Of a stretch of 64,000 nucleotides of DNA, positions 1 to 7,036 are shown in pieces (the first letter of the stretch is position 1; every line of letters begins with the position of its first letter). The notes under the pieces are model-generated. The model did not search any database, had not been told where the DNA came from, and was given only the letters and a program-made list of their open reading frames with translations. Source of the stretch: Photobacterium aphoticum (GTDB lineage Bacteria > Pseudomonadota > Gammaproteobacteria > Enterobacterales > Vibrionaceae); the NCBI RefSeq assembly GCF_001029435.1, contig NZ_LDOV01000009.1, forward strand, positions 62,001 to 126,000. Direction: 5' to 3'. The translations under genes were made by a program, and so were the position numbers.

Positions 1-1
1 T

Positions 2-883
2 GATATTGCATTTGATGAACGTTTACATGGTCGTGATATTGCAAATAATTCGCATCAACGCACTCAAATGTATCATGTGAAGAAAGAAGATGGTGCTACA
101 GGCAAGTATAATGGCACTCAAAATAATCAAGAGGTAAAGGCTCTGATGGAGGAGTGGAATGCGTCAAAAGCACAGCAAACATCAAATGTCAGAACTATTC
201 ATGTTACCGTTAATGGGATGTTGAATGATTATAATAAAGCGGCAGGGCTAATGGGTATTCATACGCAGGTTGCTTATAATGAAGATAATCCAAGAGAATA
301 TACTTTATTTCATAATCCGACTGATGAATGGAAGTTAGATATAATAGAATGTGGTTTTGATAAAACATGGAAAACGTCACATAATGCAAAACATTTAGCT
401 GCTGTAATGAAACAATGCGCTCAAAATGGTCAGAAGGTGAAATGGACAGTGCACAGTCAAGGCGCGATCATTTTTGCTTCAGCATTAACATATCTTGAGG
501 GGATAAACCCAGGGTTAAAGTTGCCTAATCAAGAATTGGTTGTTCATGCAGGAGGAACCGGTGTTGCTAAACTAGATCGTATCGCGAAAAAAGTTGGTCT
601 TCGTATCAATAATCATAAAACACGTATCAATCCGTTTGATGCGGTACCTAATGTGTGTGGTTTTGAAATGAAAAACAGTAACAGTTCTTTAATGAAGTGT
701 ATGAAAGCGTTTGGCCTAGTTATTAATGATGATGATATGACCATTAGTCCACATACACTGCCTTATTTTGGCCTGGAGTTGTATAGATTGCAGTTAATCA
801 ATTCGGGGCATCATAAGGCGTTGAAAAGAGTAAACGACGTTGATTTGTTGATTAAAAAGTTAAATAATACTAATCGCTGTTGA
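2..883 (+). CDS. C-terminal part of a lipase-like polymorphic toxin or effector (5' end outside window)
   Basis: The reading frame is open from base 2 with no stop, so this is the 3' part of a longer gene; the first in-frame ATG is at 68. Counting from that Met, an alpha/beta-hydrolase-like serine elbow (H-S-Q-G, residues 129-132) is followed by N-P-F-D-A-V-P-N (Asp191) and S-P-H-T-L-P-Y-F (His229), the spacing expected of a Ser-Asp-His triad. This layout is common in hydrolase toxin domains at the ends of secreted or contact-dependent effectors. The DNA is much more AT-rich than the core genes, a sign of transfer. The next gene starts 10 bp downstream and may encode immunity. Substrate and delivery route are inferred only; the N-terminal domains that would show them are not in the window. 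Confidence 0.6.
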   Translation, partial: DIAFDERLHGRDIANNSHQRTQMYHVKKEDGATGKYNGTQNNQEVKALMEEWNASKAQQTSNVRTIHVTVNGMLNDYNKAAGLMGIHTQVAYNEDNPREYTLFHNPTDEWKLDIIECGFDKTWKTSHNAKHLAAVMKQCAQNGQKVKWTVHSQGAIIFASALTYLEGINPGLKLPNQELVVHAGGTGVAKLDRIAKKVGLRINNHKTRINPFDAVPNVCGFEMKNSNSSLMKCMKAFGLVINDDDMTISPHTLPYFGLELYRLQLINSGHHKALKRVNDVDLLIKKLNNTNRC

Positions 884-893
884 GAGGTAAAGT

Positions 894-1736
894 ATGGGGC
901 TATTTAAGACAGTAAAAGATGGATTTAGGGGGAAGCCTGATTTTTCATCAATACACAACTATATATATCAGATTGATGAACACTTATTAACATTAAGTTA
1001 CCCTCATAATATTAATAATGGTGTTAATTATCATAATCAAGTTAAAACTAATGATATTCAATGGTTGGATAAAATTTATCGCCATGAAACAGCTCTAAAG
1101 TTAGGATATATACAGTACTGTTTTCAAACAAAAATCATTGTCCCAATTCGTCCATTAAATAGTCCCGGTCATGTATTTGTTTATTTGAACTTGAAAAAGG
1201 CAAGTATTGATGTGGAGTGTATTAGTTCATTAACGAGCTATTTGGAGAAAAATTATTTTGAGTATTATCATGACCCTGTTGTCTGTAACAAAACCCATAG
1301 GGGAAGACATACGGATATAATGAATGAAGCTCATGATTTCGCAATACGGTGCTGGGGTGAGAATCCAGAGTCCCAAGAGGATATAAGAGAGAAACAAGAA
1401 TTTTTATTAGGACGATTTCTCCGTGCATTTCCACCAATAAAGTGTGAAGAAGTTAAAATTAGAACGAATACTTTTGCAAAATATAAAGAGGGGAATCTTG
1501 ATTTGACCCATAAGTGTTCTCGTTTTTATAATCTTCCATTAAAAGGTGATTATTATATCAGTATTGAATTTCATTATGAAATTGAACAATCAATGGCTTC
1601 ACGGAAGTTTGTCGAGTGGGTTCGTACAGCTGATGAGCATTTTGAACGTTCAATTTTAGAGACCGTCGAACTCTCTCGAGTGGTGGATTCAATCGTTGAT
1701 ATCCCCGCTGATAAAATTGAGAGCAGAGACAGTTAG
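894..1736 (+). CDS. Hypothetical protein, candidate immunity protein for the upstream toxin
   Basis: A 280-residue protein with a good ribosome site (GAGAGGTAAAGT before ATG). It begins 10 bp after the putative hydrolase toxin and shares its AT-rich composition, so the two probably form one unit ending at the terminator at 1,776. I recognise no family. There is no signal peptide or clear membrane segment; the middle has an acidic stretch (around residues 155-165) and scattered aromatic residues. Position and composition are typical of toxin-immunity pairs, but this is inferred from context alone. Confidence 0.55.
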   Translation: MGLFKTVKDGFRGKPDFSSIHNYIYQIDEHLLTLSYPHNINNGVNYHNQVKTNDIQWLDKIYRHETALKLGYIQYCFQTKIIVPIRPLNSPGHVFVYLNLKKASIDVECISSLTSYLEKNYFEYYHDPVVCNKTHRGRHTDIMNEAHDFAIRCWGENPESQEDIREKQEFLLGRFLRAFPPIKCEEVKIRTNTFAKYKEGNLDLTHKCSRFYNLPLKGDYYISIEFHYEIEQSMASRKFVEWVRTADEHFERSILETVELSRVVDSIVDIPADKIESRDS

Positions 1737-1775
1737 TCGTTGAGTGGTTAGCTTGATCGTGCAGGTTCTGATTTT

Positions 1776-1805
1776 GCCGCACTGTTTTGTGCGGCTTTTT
1801 CTTTG
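1776..1805 (+). terminator. Intrinsic terminator of toxin/immunity unit
   Basis: GCCGCAC, a 6-base loop and GTGCGGC are followed by TTTTTCTTT, 40 bp after the stop of the candidate immunity gene. Confidence 0.85.
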
Positions 1806-1828
1806 TTTGACGCGATAACCTGTAATTG

Positions 1829-2221
1829 TCACCTATAGGTGCTATAGAGTGAACGTCTATCATTGACGCCAATCCATCCTGATGCATGAAAAAGTGGGGA
1901 GTAAATCGGGTATTCACCATGGTCATTGTCCGACATCGTCCAGCGCCCATTGTACGGCAGTTTCAGATCATCCCAAGTGAGCGCAAGCTCATGTATTTTT
2001 ACTGCCCATAATCTCTCCTCTTCGGTTTCATCTACATCCAGTGCATCAACATCTAAGTCAAAGCCTGCCATGGCGGTAACGGCGATGAGCTTATCAAAGA
2101 GTGCAGAATCAACGAATGCGACTTTACCACTCATCCATGGGGTTTCAGAGCGCACATGCGATACCGTTGCGACAGTTTTCCCATCAAGTTTGACGTAATA
2201 ACACTGTTCGTGAAGATTCAT
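1829..2221 (-). CDS. Small acidic hypothetical protein
   Basis: 130 residues when started at the ATG at 2,221, which has AAAAAGGA about 8 bases upstream; an upstream ATG at 2,239 lacks a ribosome site. The protein is acidic in the middle (a D-V-D-A-L-D-V-D run) with several tryptophans near the C-terminus, no signal peptide and no membrane segment. I do not recognise the family. It is divergent from the Bax-inhibitor-like gene and convergent with the toxin unit. Confidence 0.6.
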   Translation of the reverse strand: MNLHEQCYYVKLDGKTVATVSHVRSETPWMSGKVAFVDSALFDKLIAVTAMAGFDLDVDALDVDETEEERLWAVKIHELALTWDDLKLPYNGRWTMSDNDHGEYPIYSPLFHASGWIGVNDRRSLYSTYR

Positions 2222-2477
2222 AAGTCTGTCCTTTTTCATGATCGGAAAGTCATGGTTTTATGATTGAGGGGATTGTACTTGCTGAGTGCGATAATAAGAG
2301 AGGGATATGTAGAAGATTTCCATTTTCCAGATGGACTTGCGAGGATCTTCACTGTATTGCGCTCTGCCTCCCAAATCCAAAATGTAGCCATGAGAACGCA
2401 GGGCTGATTGAAAATCATACAACTCACAGTGGTAACATTTCGACACATCTTGCGTATTGTAAAGGAGAACACACGCG

Positions 2478-3137
2478 ATGATAGAGTCAAATGTCTTTGA
2501 CAGAACCGAAACCAACGATCCGGTGATCAGTGATCGTTTGTATAACTTCACCATTGGCAGTGTTTTGTGTTGGGGCTTTCTGGTGAACTGGTTGATGGTG
2601 TTATGGATACCAGTGGAAAACATCATTGCGATATCGCCGTGGGCTTTTTTCATCGGCTATTTTGCGAGTTGTTTCTTTGGCGTGTATTTGTTCCGCTCCT
2701 CTGATGACCCGATCGTGAGCTTCATTGGTTACAACTTTGTCGTGGTGCCGTTTGGCCTGATTATCAATATTGTGGTGTCTCAATATGATCCGACCTTGGT
2801 GCTTGATGCTATAAAAGTCACAGGGTTCGTGACGGGCTGCATGATGGTATTAGGGACGCTTTTTCCGCAGTTTTTCCAACGTATTATCGGCACGTTATGT
2901 ATTTCGTTGCTGATTGTGTTGCTGGTGGAATTGTTTCAGATGTTTGTGTTGGGGATCCGCCAGGCATGGACAGATTGGGCGATAGTGGTGATATTTTGTG
3001 GGTACATCGGGTATGACTGGGGACGCGCAAATCAGATCCCGAAAACCTTAGACAATGCTGTCGACAGTGCTGCGGCATTGTATATGGACATCATCAACTT
3101 GTTCGTGCGTATTCTTCGCATCATGGGGCGTCGTTAA
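2478..3137 (+). CDS. Bax inhibitor-1 / YccA-like integral membrane protein
   Basis: 219 residues with about seven hydrophobic segments (near residues 28-48, 52-72, 82-102, 112-130, 135-158, 163-180 and the C-terminal end). The ending, where a D-A-LYMDIINLFVRILRIMG pattern follows an IGYDW motif, matches the bacterial Bax inhibitor-1 family, whose members are multi-pass inner-membrane proteins linked to membrane quality control or ion leak. AAAGGAG lies upstream of the ATG. It stands alone, divergent from the acidic hypothetical gene. The family call rests on topology and the C-terminal motif. Confidence 0.7.
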   Translation: MIESNVFDRTETNDPVISDRLYNFTIGSVLCWGFLVNWLMVLWIPVENIIAISPWAFFIGYFASCFFGVYLFRSSDDPIVSFIGYNFVVVPFGLIINIVVSQYDPTLVLDAIKVTGFVTGCMMVLGTLFPQFFQRIIGTLCISLLIVLLVELFQMFVLGIRQAWTDWAIVVIFCGYIGYDWGRANQIPKTLDNAVDSAAALYMDIINLFVRILRIMGRR

Positions 3138-3177
3138 TACCAGCCTTGCCCCTTTTCATTTTCCTTGCTTCAGATAC

Positions 3178-3205
3178 ACATCAAGCGCCCTGAGGCGCTT
3201 GATGT
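3178..3205. repeat. Hairpin repeat, copy 1 (downstream of the GltS-family gene)
   Basis: A 12-bp perfect inverted repeat (ACATCAAGCGCC / GGCGCTTGATGT) around CTGA. The same hairpin with matching flanks recurs at 4,946-4,977. This copy lies 31 bp past the minus-strand GltS-family stop and about 40 bp past the plus-strand BI-1 stop. Neither side has a T-tract, so it is at best a weak or factor-assisted terminator for both genes. Confidence 0.8.
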
Positions 3206-3235
3206 CAATGTAAGGATAGATGCGAATAAGAGCGG

Positions 3236-4567
3236 TTAATGGGCGCAGGCGGCACGAGGCAGCATGAAACGCCAGACACAGAGCACCGCCAGAATGTAAG
3301 CGAGACCAATACCGAGTGCTTCCCAGTGATAGCCGTTATACATCGCAATGGGCATCAGCGAAATAATGAAGATATCGGTGATCGAACCGGGTACATAGGC
3401 GATGGCATAGTCATCCAGTGTTGTGCCTTTCATTTCAGGATCCACAATGCGCAGTAGGGCGATGCCCATCGCGACAGTTCCCGTCAGCCAGCCCCATGAA
3501 AACAGGCCTTTCTCAAACCAGCCTTCGCCCAGAATGCGGGGGGCAACCCACAAGATCAGCCAGAGAGTGAAGGCGACCCCTCCGGCAGCCATCACCGTCA
3601 TCGGTAACAGGTAGTGCGCCACAACGGTAATTTTGATGGCGGAGATCCCGAAAATAATTAAGTAGTCGGTACTGATCCCGGCGGCATGATTGAATGCGTT
3701 ATCACATAAGTATTGGTTGGCATGCGTGCGTTTGGCGATCAAGCGTAACAACATGCCCGCAAGAAAACCGGTAACAAACGTTGGGATTTGTACGCTGTCA
3801 AAAAACGATGACAAGTAATCGGATGACAAGTAAGAGCAGGCTGTTACCAGTACCACTAAGGCGGCATGAATGGCAAAGGAGTCGACCGAGAGGGATGACA
3901 TGGTATCTTTCATCACTGCTTTTTGATGGTCAGGTTTTATCAGCCCTTTGCGTTGATAACTGTCCATATTTGAAAATGCGGTAAACGTGTGAATCCACCC
4001 CATCTTAACGCCCAGCTGCAGCAGTAACATACCAATAGAAATGGAAAGGAAAATACCGACGGTGGCAAACGTCAGGCCCAGCGTAAAACCATCTTCCCAA
4101 CCGAGATCGTCCAGAATATTTCCCACAACAGCGGCTGAGCCATGCCCTCCCATAAAGCCGGATGACAGGGTGATCCCAAATGCCGGGTTGAGTGTCGGCC
4201 AAATCCAGGTTGTCAGGCCCAGACCAAACAGTGCGGCAAACAGCCACTGAGATACCGAAGCAATCTGGTTAAACGCCCAGAGAGAGCCTGCACGTTGGGC
4301 AACAATTTTAGGCGAGGGAAGATCGGTGGCTAAACCCAGCGCAGAAAACAAGGCTGCCGTCAGCAAACTGGCATTGTGTGAAAAGGTTTGTGTCCAAGGC
4401 AGTACATTGAGTATAGCTGGACCAAACAGTAGTCCTAATAAACCGGCTAAAACGGCAGAGGGAAGGTAAAGGCGCTGTAATAGCGGAATATTAACACGTA
4501 GAACTTTGGCAATTAATAATAATGCCCCCGCAATTGCTAAGTCTGTCAACATTAGACCTTGTGGCAT
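3236..4567 (-). CDS. GltS-family sodium:glutamate (carboxylate) symporter
   Basis: 443 residues, about 11 hydrophobic segments. Two features fit the GltS family: the G-F-M-G-G-H-G-S-A-A-V-V-G reentrant-loop motif near residues 138-150 and a second-half equivalent around the G-T-V-A-M-G-I-A-L-L-R region. It is longer than E. coli GltS (about 400 residues) and divergent, so the substrate could be another carboxylate. The start has a near-perfect ribosome site (TTGGAGGATCA then ATG). A 10-bp inverted repeat lies about 270 bp upstream, and a hairpin shared with the next transporter gene follows the stop. Confidence 0.75.
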   Translation of the reverse strand: MPQGLMLTDLAIAGALLLIAKVLRVNIPLLQRLYLPSAVLAGLLGLLFGPAILNVLPWTQTFSHNASLLTAALFSALGLATDLPSPKIVAQRAGSLWAFNQIASVSQWLFAALFGLGLTTWIWPTLNPAFGITLSSGFMGGHGSAAVVGNILDDLGWEDGFTLGLTFATVGIFLSISIGMLLLQLGVKMGWIHTFTAFSNMDSYQRKGLIKPDHQKAVMKDTMSSLSVDSFAIHAALVVLVTACSYLSSDYLSSFFDSVQIPTFVTGFLAGMLLRLIAKRTHANQYLCDNAFNHAAGISTDYLIIFGISAIKITVVAHYLLPMTVMAAGGVAFTLWLILWVAPRILGEGWFEKGLFSWGWLTGTVAMGIALLRIVDPEMKGTTLDDYAIAYVPGSITDIFIISLMPIAMYNGYHWEALGIGLAYILAVLCVWRFMLPRAACAH

Positions 4568-4840
4568 TGATCCTCCAATAATATAAATGTTGAAGTAATA
4601 TTGGGTGATATTTGTCTTTAATGGTTTTATCGTAATTTGAAATGCGCATTTCGGAATAATGAAAAATAAAGGTAGTCAAAATATCAAGAGTGCTCACACA
4701 GACGGGAATAAATAGCCTGAGTGAGGAGGGCTTATCCTAGTGATAAAGTCGCATGATTTCAAATGAGGGCATTGTGATTTGAGCTTAAATAATATTGTCT
4801 TGGCAAATTATTTCGCGGGTACTTTTACAGTGAGAGAGAC

Positions 4841-4869
4841 CAATATCAATATAATGACAATTGATATTG
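4841..4869. repeat. 10-bp perfect inverted repeat, possible operator
   Basis: CAATATCAAT and ATTGATATTG are perfect inverted complements separated by 9 bases, in AT-rich DNA about 270 bp upstream of the GltS-family start. It may be a regulator site; no cognate protein is evident. Confidence 0.35.
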
Positions 4870-4895
4870 CATTCGAAGAGAACGATTGTCGTGGT

Positions 4896-4926
4896 GAAGA
4901 AAGAAGAAAGAAGAAAGAAGAAAGAA
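4896..4926 (+). repeat. GAAGAAA heptanucleotide microsatellite
   Basis: Four exact GAAGAAA units plus a partial fifth, intergenic between the two transporter genes. It could vary in length by slippage. Confidence 0.85.
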
Positions 4927-4945
4927 TCATTTCTTTGCTCCAGAT

Positions 4946-4977
4946 ACACATCAAGCGCCCTGAGGCGCTTGATGTGT
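4946..4977. repeat. Hairpin repeat, copy 2 (downstream of lysW)
   Basis: A 14-bp inverted repeat (ACACATCAAGCGCC / GGCGCTTGATGTGT) around CTGA, 29 bp past the lysW stop. About 36 nt including the left flank repeats the element at 3,170-3,205. On the plus strand it is followed by TTTTT; on the minus strand, the direction of lysW, there is no T-tract. It may still act as the lysW 3' end. Confidence 0.75.
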
Positions 4978-5005
4978 TTTTATGTCTAAAGCAAGTGGCT
5001 ATGCA

Positions 5006-6589
5006 TCACTGGGCTTTGGCCATTTCCATAATGGGCTGGTTTTTACGCATTGCATACAAGCAGAACAGTACAAACCATGCGCCGCTCACTGCCACACCAA
5101 TCCACGCTGAATGGGTGTAACCGATCGCCACGTAACCCAGTAGGGCACCGAATGCCACAGAGGTCGCGTAAGGCAGCTGTGTCAGGACGTGGTCCATGTG
5201 GTGACAGCCTGCGCCGGTCGCCGACAAAATACTGGTACTTGAAATCGGTGAGCTGTGGTCACCAAATACCGCACCCGCCAGTACAGCCGCTAGCATAGGC
5301 AGTAGCATCTGAATGTCACTTGCCGCCGCAATATCACCCGCCAATGGCAGCATGATACCGAACGTACCCCAGCTGGTGCCGGTCGCAAACGCCATTGCAC
5401 AAGACAGGACAAACACAACCGCAGGGAGCATCTGTACTGGGATGTTACCGTTCGCCATCGACGCCAGGTACATACCGGTTTTCATGTCACGCACAACAGA
5501 GCCGATAGTCCATGCGAAGAACAGGATCACAATCGCTGGCATCATTGCACTGATACCTTGAGGCGCCGCTTGCATCCACGTTTTTGCACTTAGCTTCAAA
5601 CGCAGTGCCAATGCGATAGACACCACCAGGCTACAAATCGCACCGTAAACCAGTGATGAACCCACGTTGGTGTTCTCAAAGGAACCGATCACGCTAAACG
5701 GTAGGCCTTTCTCAGTCAGCACTGCTGCACCGGATTCGATCATGAAGTACACCGTCGCCAGTGTCAGCGTCAGGATTGGCAGAACCATATCGATCATACC
5801 GCCGTTGCTGTTTTCAGGCGTTTCGATATCCAGACCCGCTGGACGGCCGCGAGATTCATCCCACAATTTGCCTTCCAGTGCCCATTCTTCATGCTTACGC
5901 ATCGGGCCGATGTCCAGCTGGAAGGCGATCACACACAGTACCATCACCAAGGTGAACACGGCGTACAGGTTCATTGGGATCATTTCTACGAACGCCGAAA
6001 TCGGGCTCTGATCCGTCACGTGGTGCGCCGCCATGATGCCGCCGATCAGGGCGATGATGTAAGCACCCCATGACGAGATTGGCATCAACACACATACCGG
6101 TGCTGCCGTGGAATCCAGCAGGTACGCCAGTTTTGCACGTGAGATTTGGAAACGGTCAGTCACCGGGCGACAAATCGCACCCACTGACAGGCTGTGGAAA
6201 AAGTCGTCGATAAAGAAGATGAATACCATCAGACCGGTCAGGGATTTGGCGCTGCGGCGATCTTTACAACGTACCGCTGCCCAATCGGCAAAGGCTTGGG
6301 TGGCACCGGAGACGCTCATCAGACTGATCAGGGCGCCCAATAGCAGCATGAAGATGATCATGTTGGCGTTTTCACTGTTCAGTGCGCCATTTGCCCACAC
6401 GAGGTGAAGGACTTTATTAAACAGGTAATGCGCGGTTTCTAGCGGGGAAAATTGGTTAAGCATCAAGGCGCCAGCAACAATACCTGCACCAAGAGACAGC
6501 AGCACGCGACGGGTCGTGACTGCCAGAATGACCGCCAGAAGTGGCGGTACCACAGACATTAAAGAGTCTGAAAAATTTACGAGGTTCAT
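5006..6589 (-). CDS. lysW: NhaC-superfamily transporter, predicted lysine transporter LysW
   Basis: 527 residues from the ATG at 6,589 and about 11-12 membrane segments. Na+/H+-antiporter NhaC-type features include the conserved G-D-H-S-S-P-I-S-S-T-S-I-L-S segment late in the protein and F-F-I-D-D-F-F-H near the middle. An upstream ATG at 6,703 exists in frame, but it would place coding sequence in the leader of the lysine riboswitch at 6,708-6,848 and lacks a ribosome site; TAGGTGTAGAGATT precedes the chosen ATG. NhaC-type proteins behind lysine riboswitches were predicted to be lysine transporters (LysW). Substrate assignment therefore rests on the riboswitch; membership in the superfamily is clear. 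Confidence 0.85.
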   Translation of the reverse strand: MNLVNFSDSLMSVVPPLLAVILAVTTRRVLLSLGAGIVAGALMLNQFSPLETAHYLFNKVLHLVWANGALNSENANMIIFMLLLGALISLMSVSGATQAFADWAAVRCKDRRSAKSLTGLMVFIFFIDDFFHSLSVGAICRPVTDRFQISRAKLAYLLDSTAAPVCVLMPISSWGAYIIALIGGIMAAHHVTDQSPISAFVEMIPMNLYAVFTLVMVLCVIAFQLDIGPMRKHEEWALEGKLWDESRGRPAGLDIETPENSNGGMIDMVLPILTLTLATVYFMIESGAAVLTEKGLPFSVIGSFENTNVGSSLVYGAICSLVVSIALALRLKLSAKTWMQAAPQGISAMMPAIVILFFAWTIGSVVRDMKTGMYLASMANGNIPVQMLPAVVFVLSCAMAFATGTSWGTFGIMLPLAGDIAAASDIQMLLPMLAAVLAGAVFGDHSSPISSTSILSATGAGCHHMDHVLTQLPYATSVAFGALLGYVAIGYTHSAWIGVAVSGAWFVLFCLYAMRKNQPIMEMAKAQ

Positions 6590-6639
6590 AATCTCTACAC
6601 CTACTGCAATAAGGTGGAGATCTACCAAAAAGAGGTGTA

Positions 6640-6692
6640 ACGAAGACGTCTGAAGGAATGACAAAAGACTTGTTACCCCTTCAGGTAGCGCT
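6640..6692 (-). promoter_or_regulatory. Candidate expression-platform hairpin of the lysine riboswitch
   Basis: On the minus strand CTGAAGG and CCTTCAG are perfect partners enclosing an inner ACAAG/TTTGT stem. The structure sits between the aptamer and the lysW start. There is no T-tract, so control of ribosome access or an alternative pairing with the aptamer is more likely than termination. Confidence 0.4.
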
Positions 6693-6707
6693 CCATAGGA
6701 CATAATA

Positions 6708-6848
6708 CTATGGCAGTTCTGTGCCTATTCGACACAGACCCAGCCACTGAGCATGACGGCTCAAGTGACTTCGGCGCTGACTCCTTTCTCCGGCATCATC
6801 GGGATCATCCTCCGCACGGTTACTGATAGGCAGCGCGCCTCTACTGAT
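6708..6848 (-). promoter_or_regulatory. Lysine riboswitch (L-box) upstream of lysW
   Basis: Read on the minus strand, the L-box landmarks occur in order: AGAGGCGCGCTGCC, CAGTAACCG, GGAGAAAGGAGTCAG, GCGCCGAAG, a variable stem arm and the closing TAGGCACAGAACTGCCATAG. These match the conserved core of the lysine aptamer. The lysW start is 119 bases downstream. With lysine bound, expression should fall. Confidence 0.92.
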
Positions 6849-6856
6849 TAAGGGTT

Positions 6857-6885
6857 TGCTGCGCCATCATAACAGCCGAGCAGTT
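6857..6885 (-). promoter_or_regulatory. Possible promoter of the riboswitch-lysW transcript
   Basis: On the minus strand TTGTGT and TATGAT are spaced 16 bases apart just upstream of the aptamer. The -10 is 5/6 to consensus; the -35 is weaker. Confidence 0.4.
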
Positions 6886-7036
6886 CAACACAAGCATTAT
6901 ATAATGCTGATTGAGAAACAGTTTAGATAATCAACTTTCCTTATGGTTACCATTTGAACATTTGTTTTGAGAAATTGTTAATTTGCGTGATTATTCGTTT
7001 ACGCATTGGAAGCGAATTGTAGCTTAAGGAGTTAGC

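Larger units (their letters stand above)
4568..5005. other. Intergenic region upstream of the GltS-family gene, downstream of lysW
   Basis: 438 bp with no convincing gene. It holds a 10-bp inverted repeat (4,841-4,869), a GAAGAAA microsatellite (4,896-4,926) and the second hairpin copy (4,946-4,977). The promoter of the minus-strand symporter must lie here; no clear -35/-10 pair was chosen. Confidence 0.6.

Noticed and set aside
4779..5120. Open frame of 113 codons on the plus strand between the symporter and lysW
   Set aside because: It runs through the microsatellite and the hairpin repeat and into lysW antisense; no ribosome site and the residue pattern (R-R-K-K-K-E-E) comes from the repeat.
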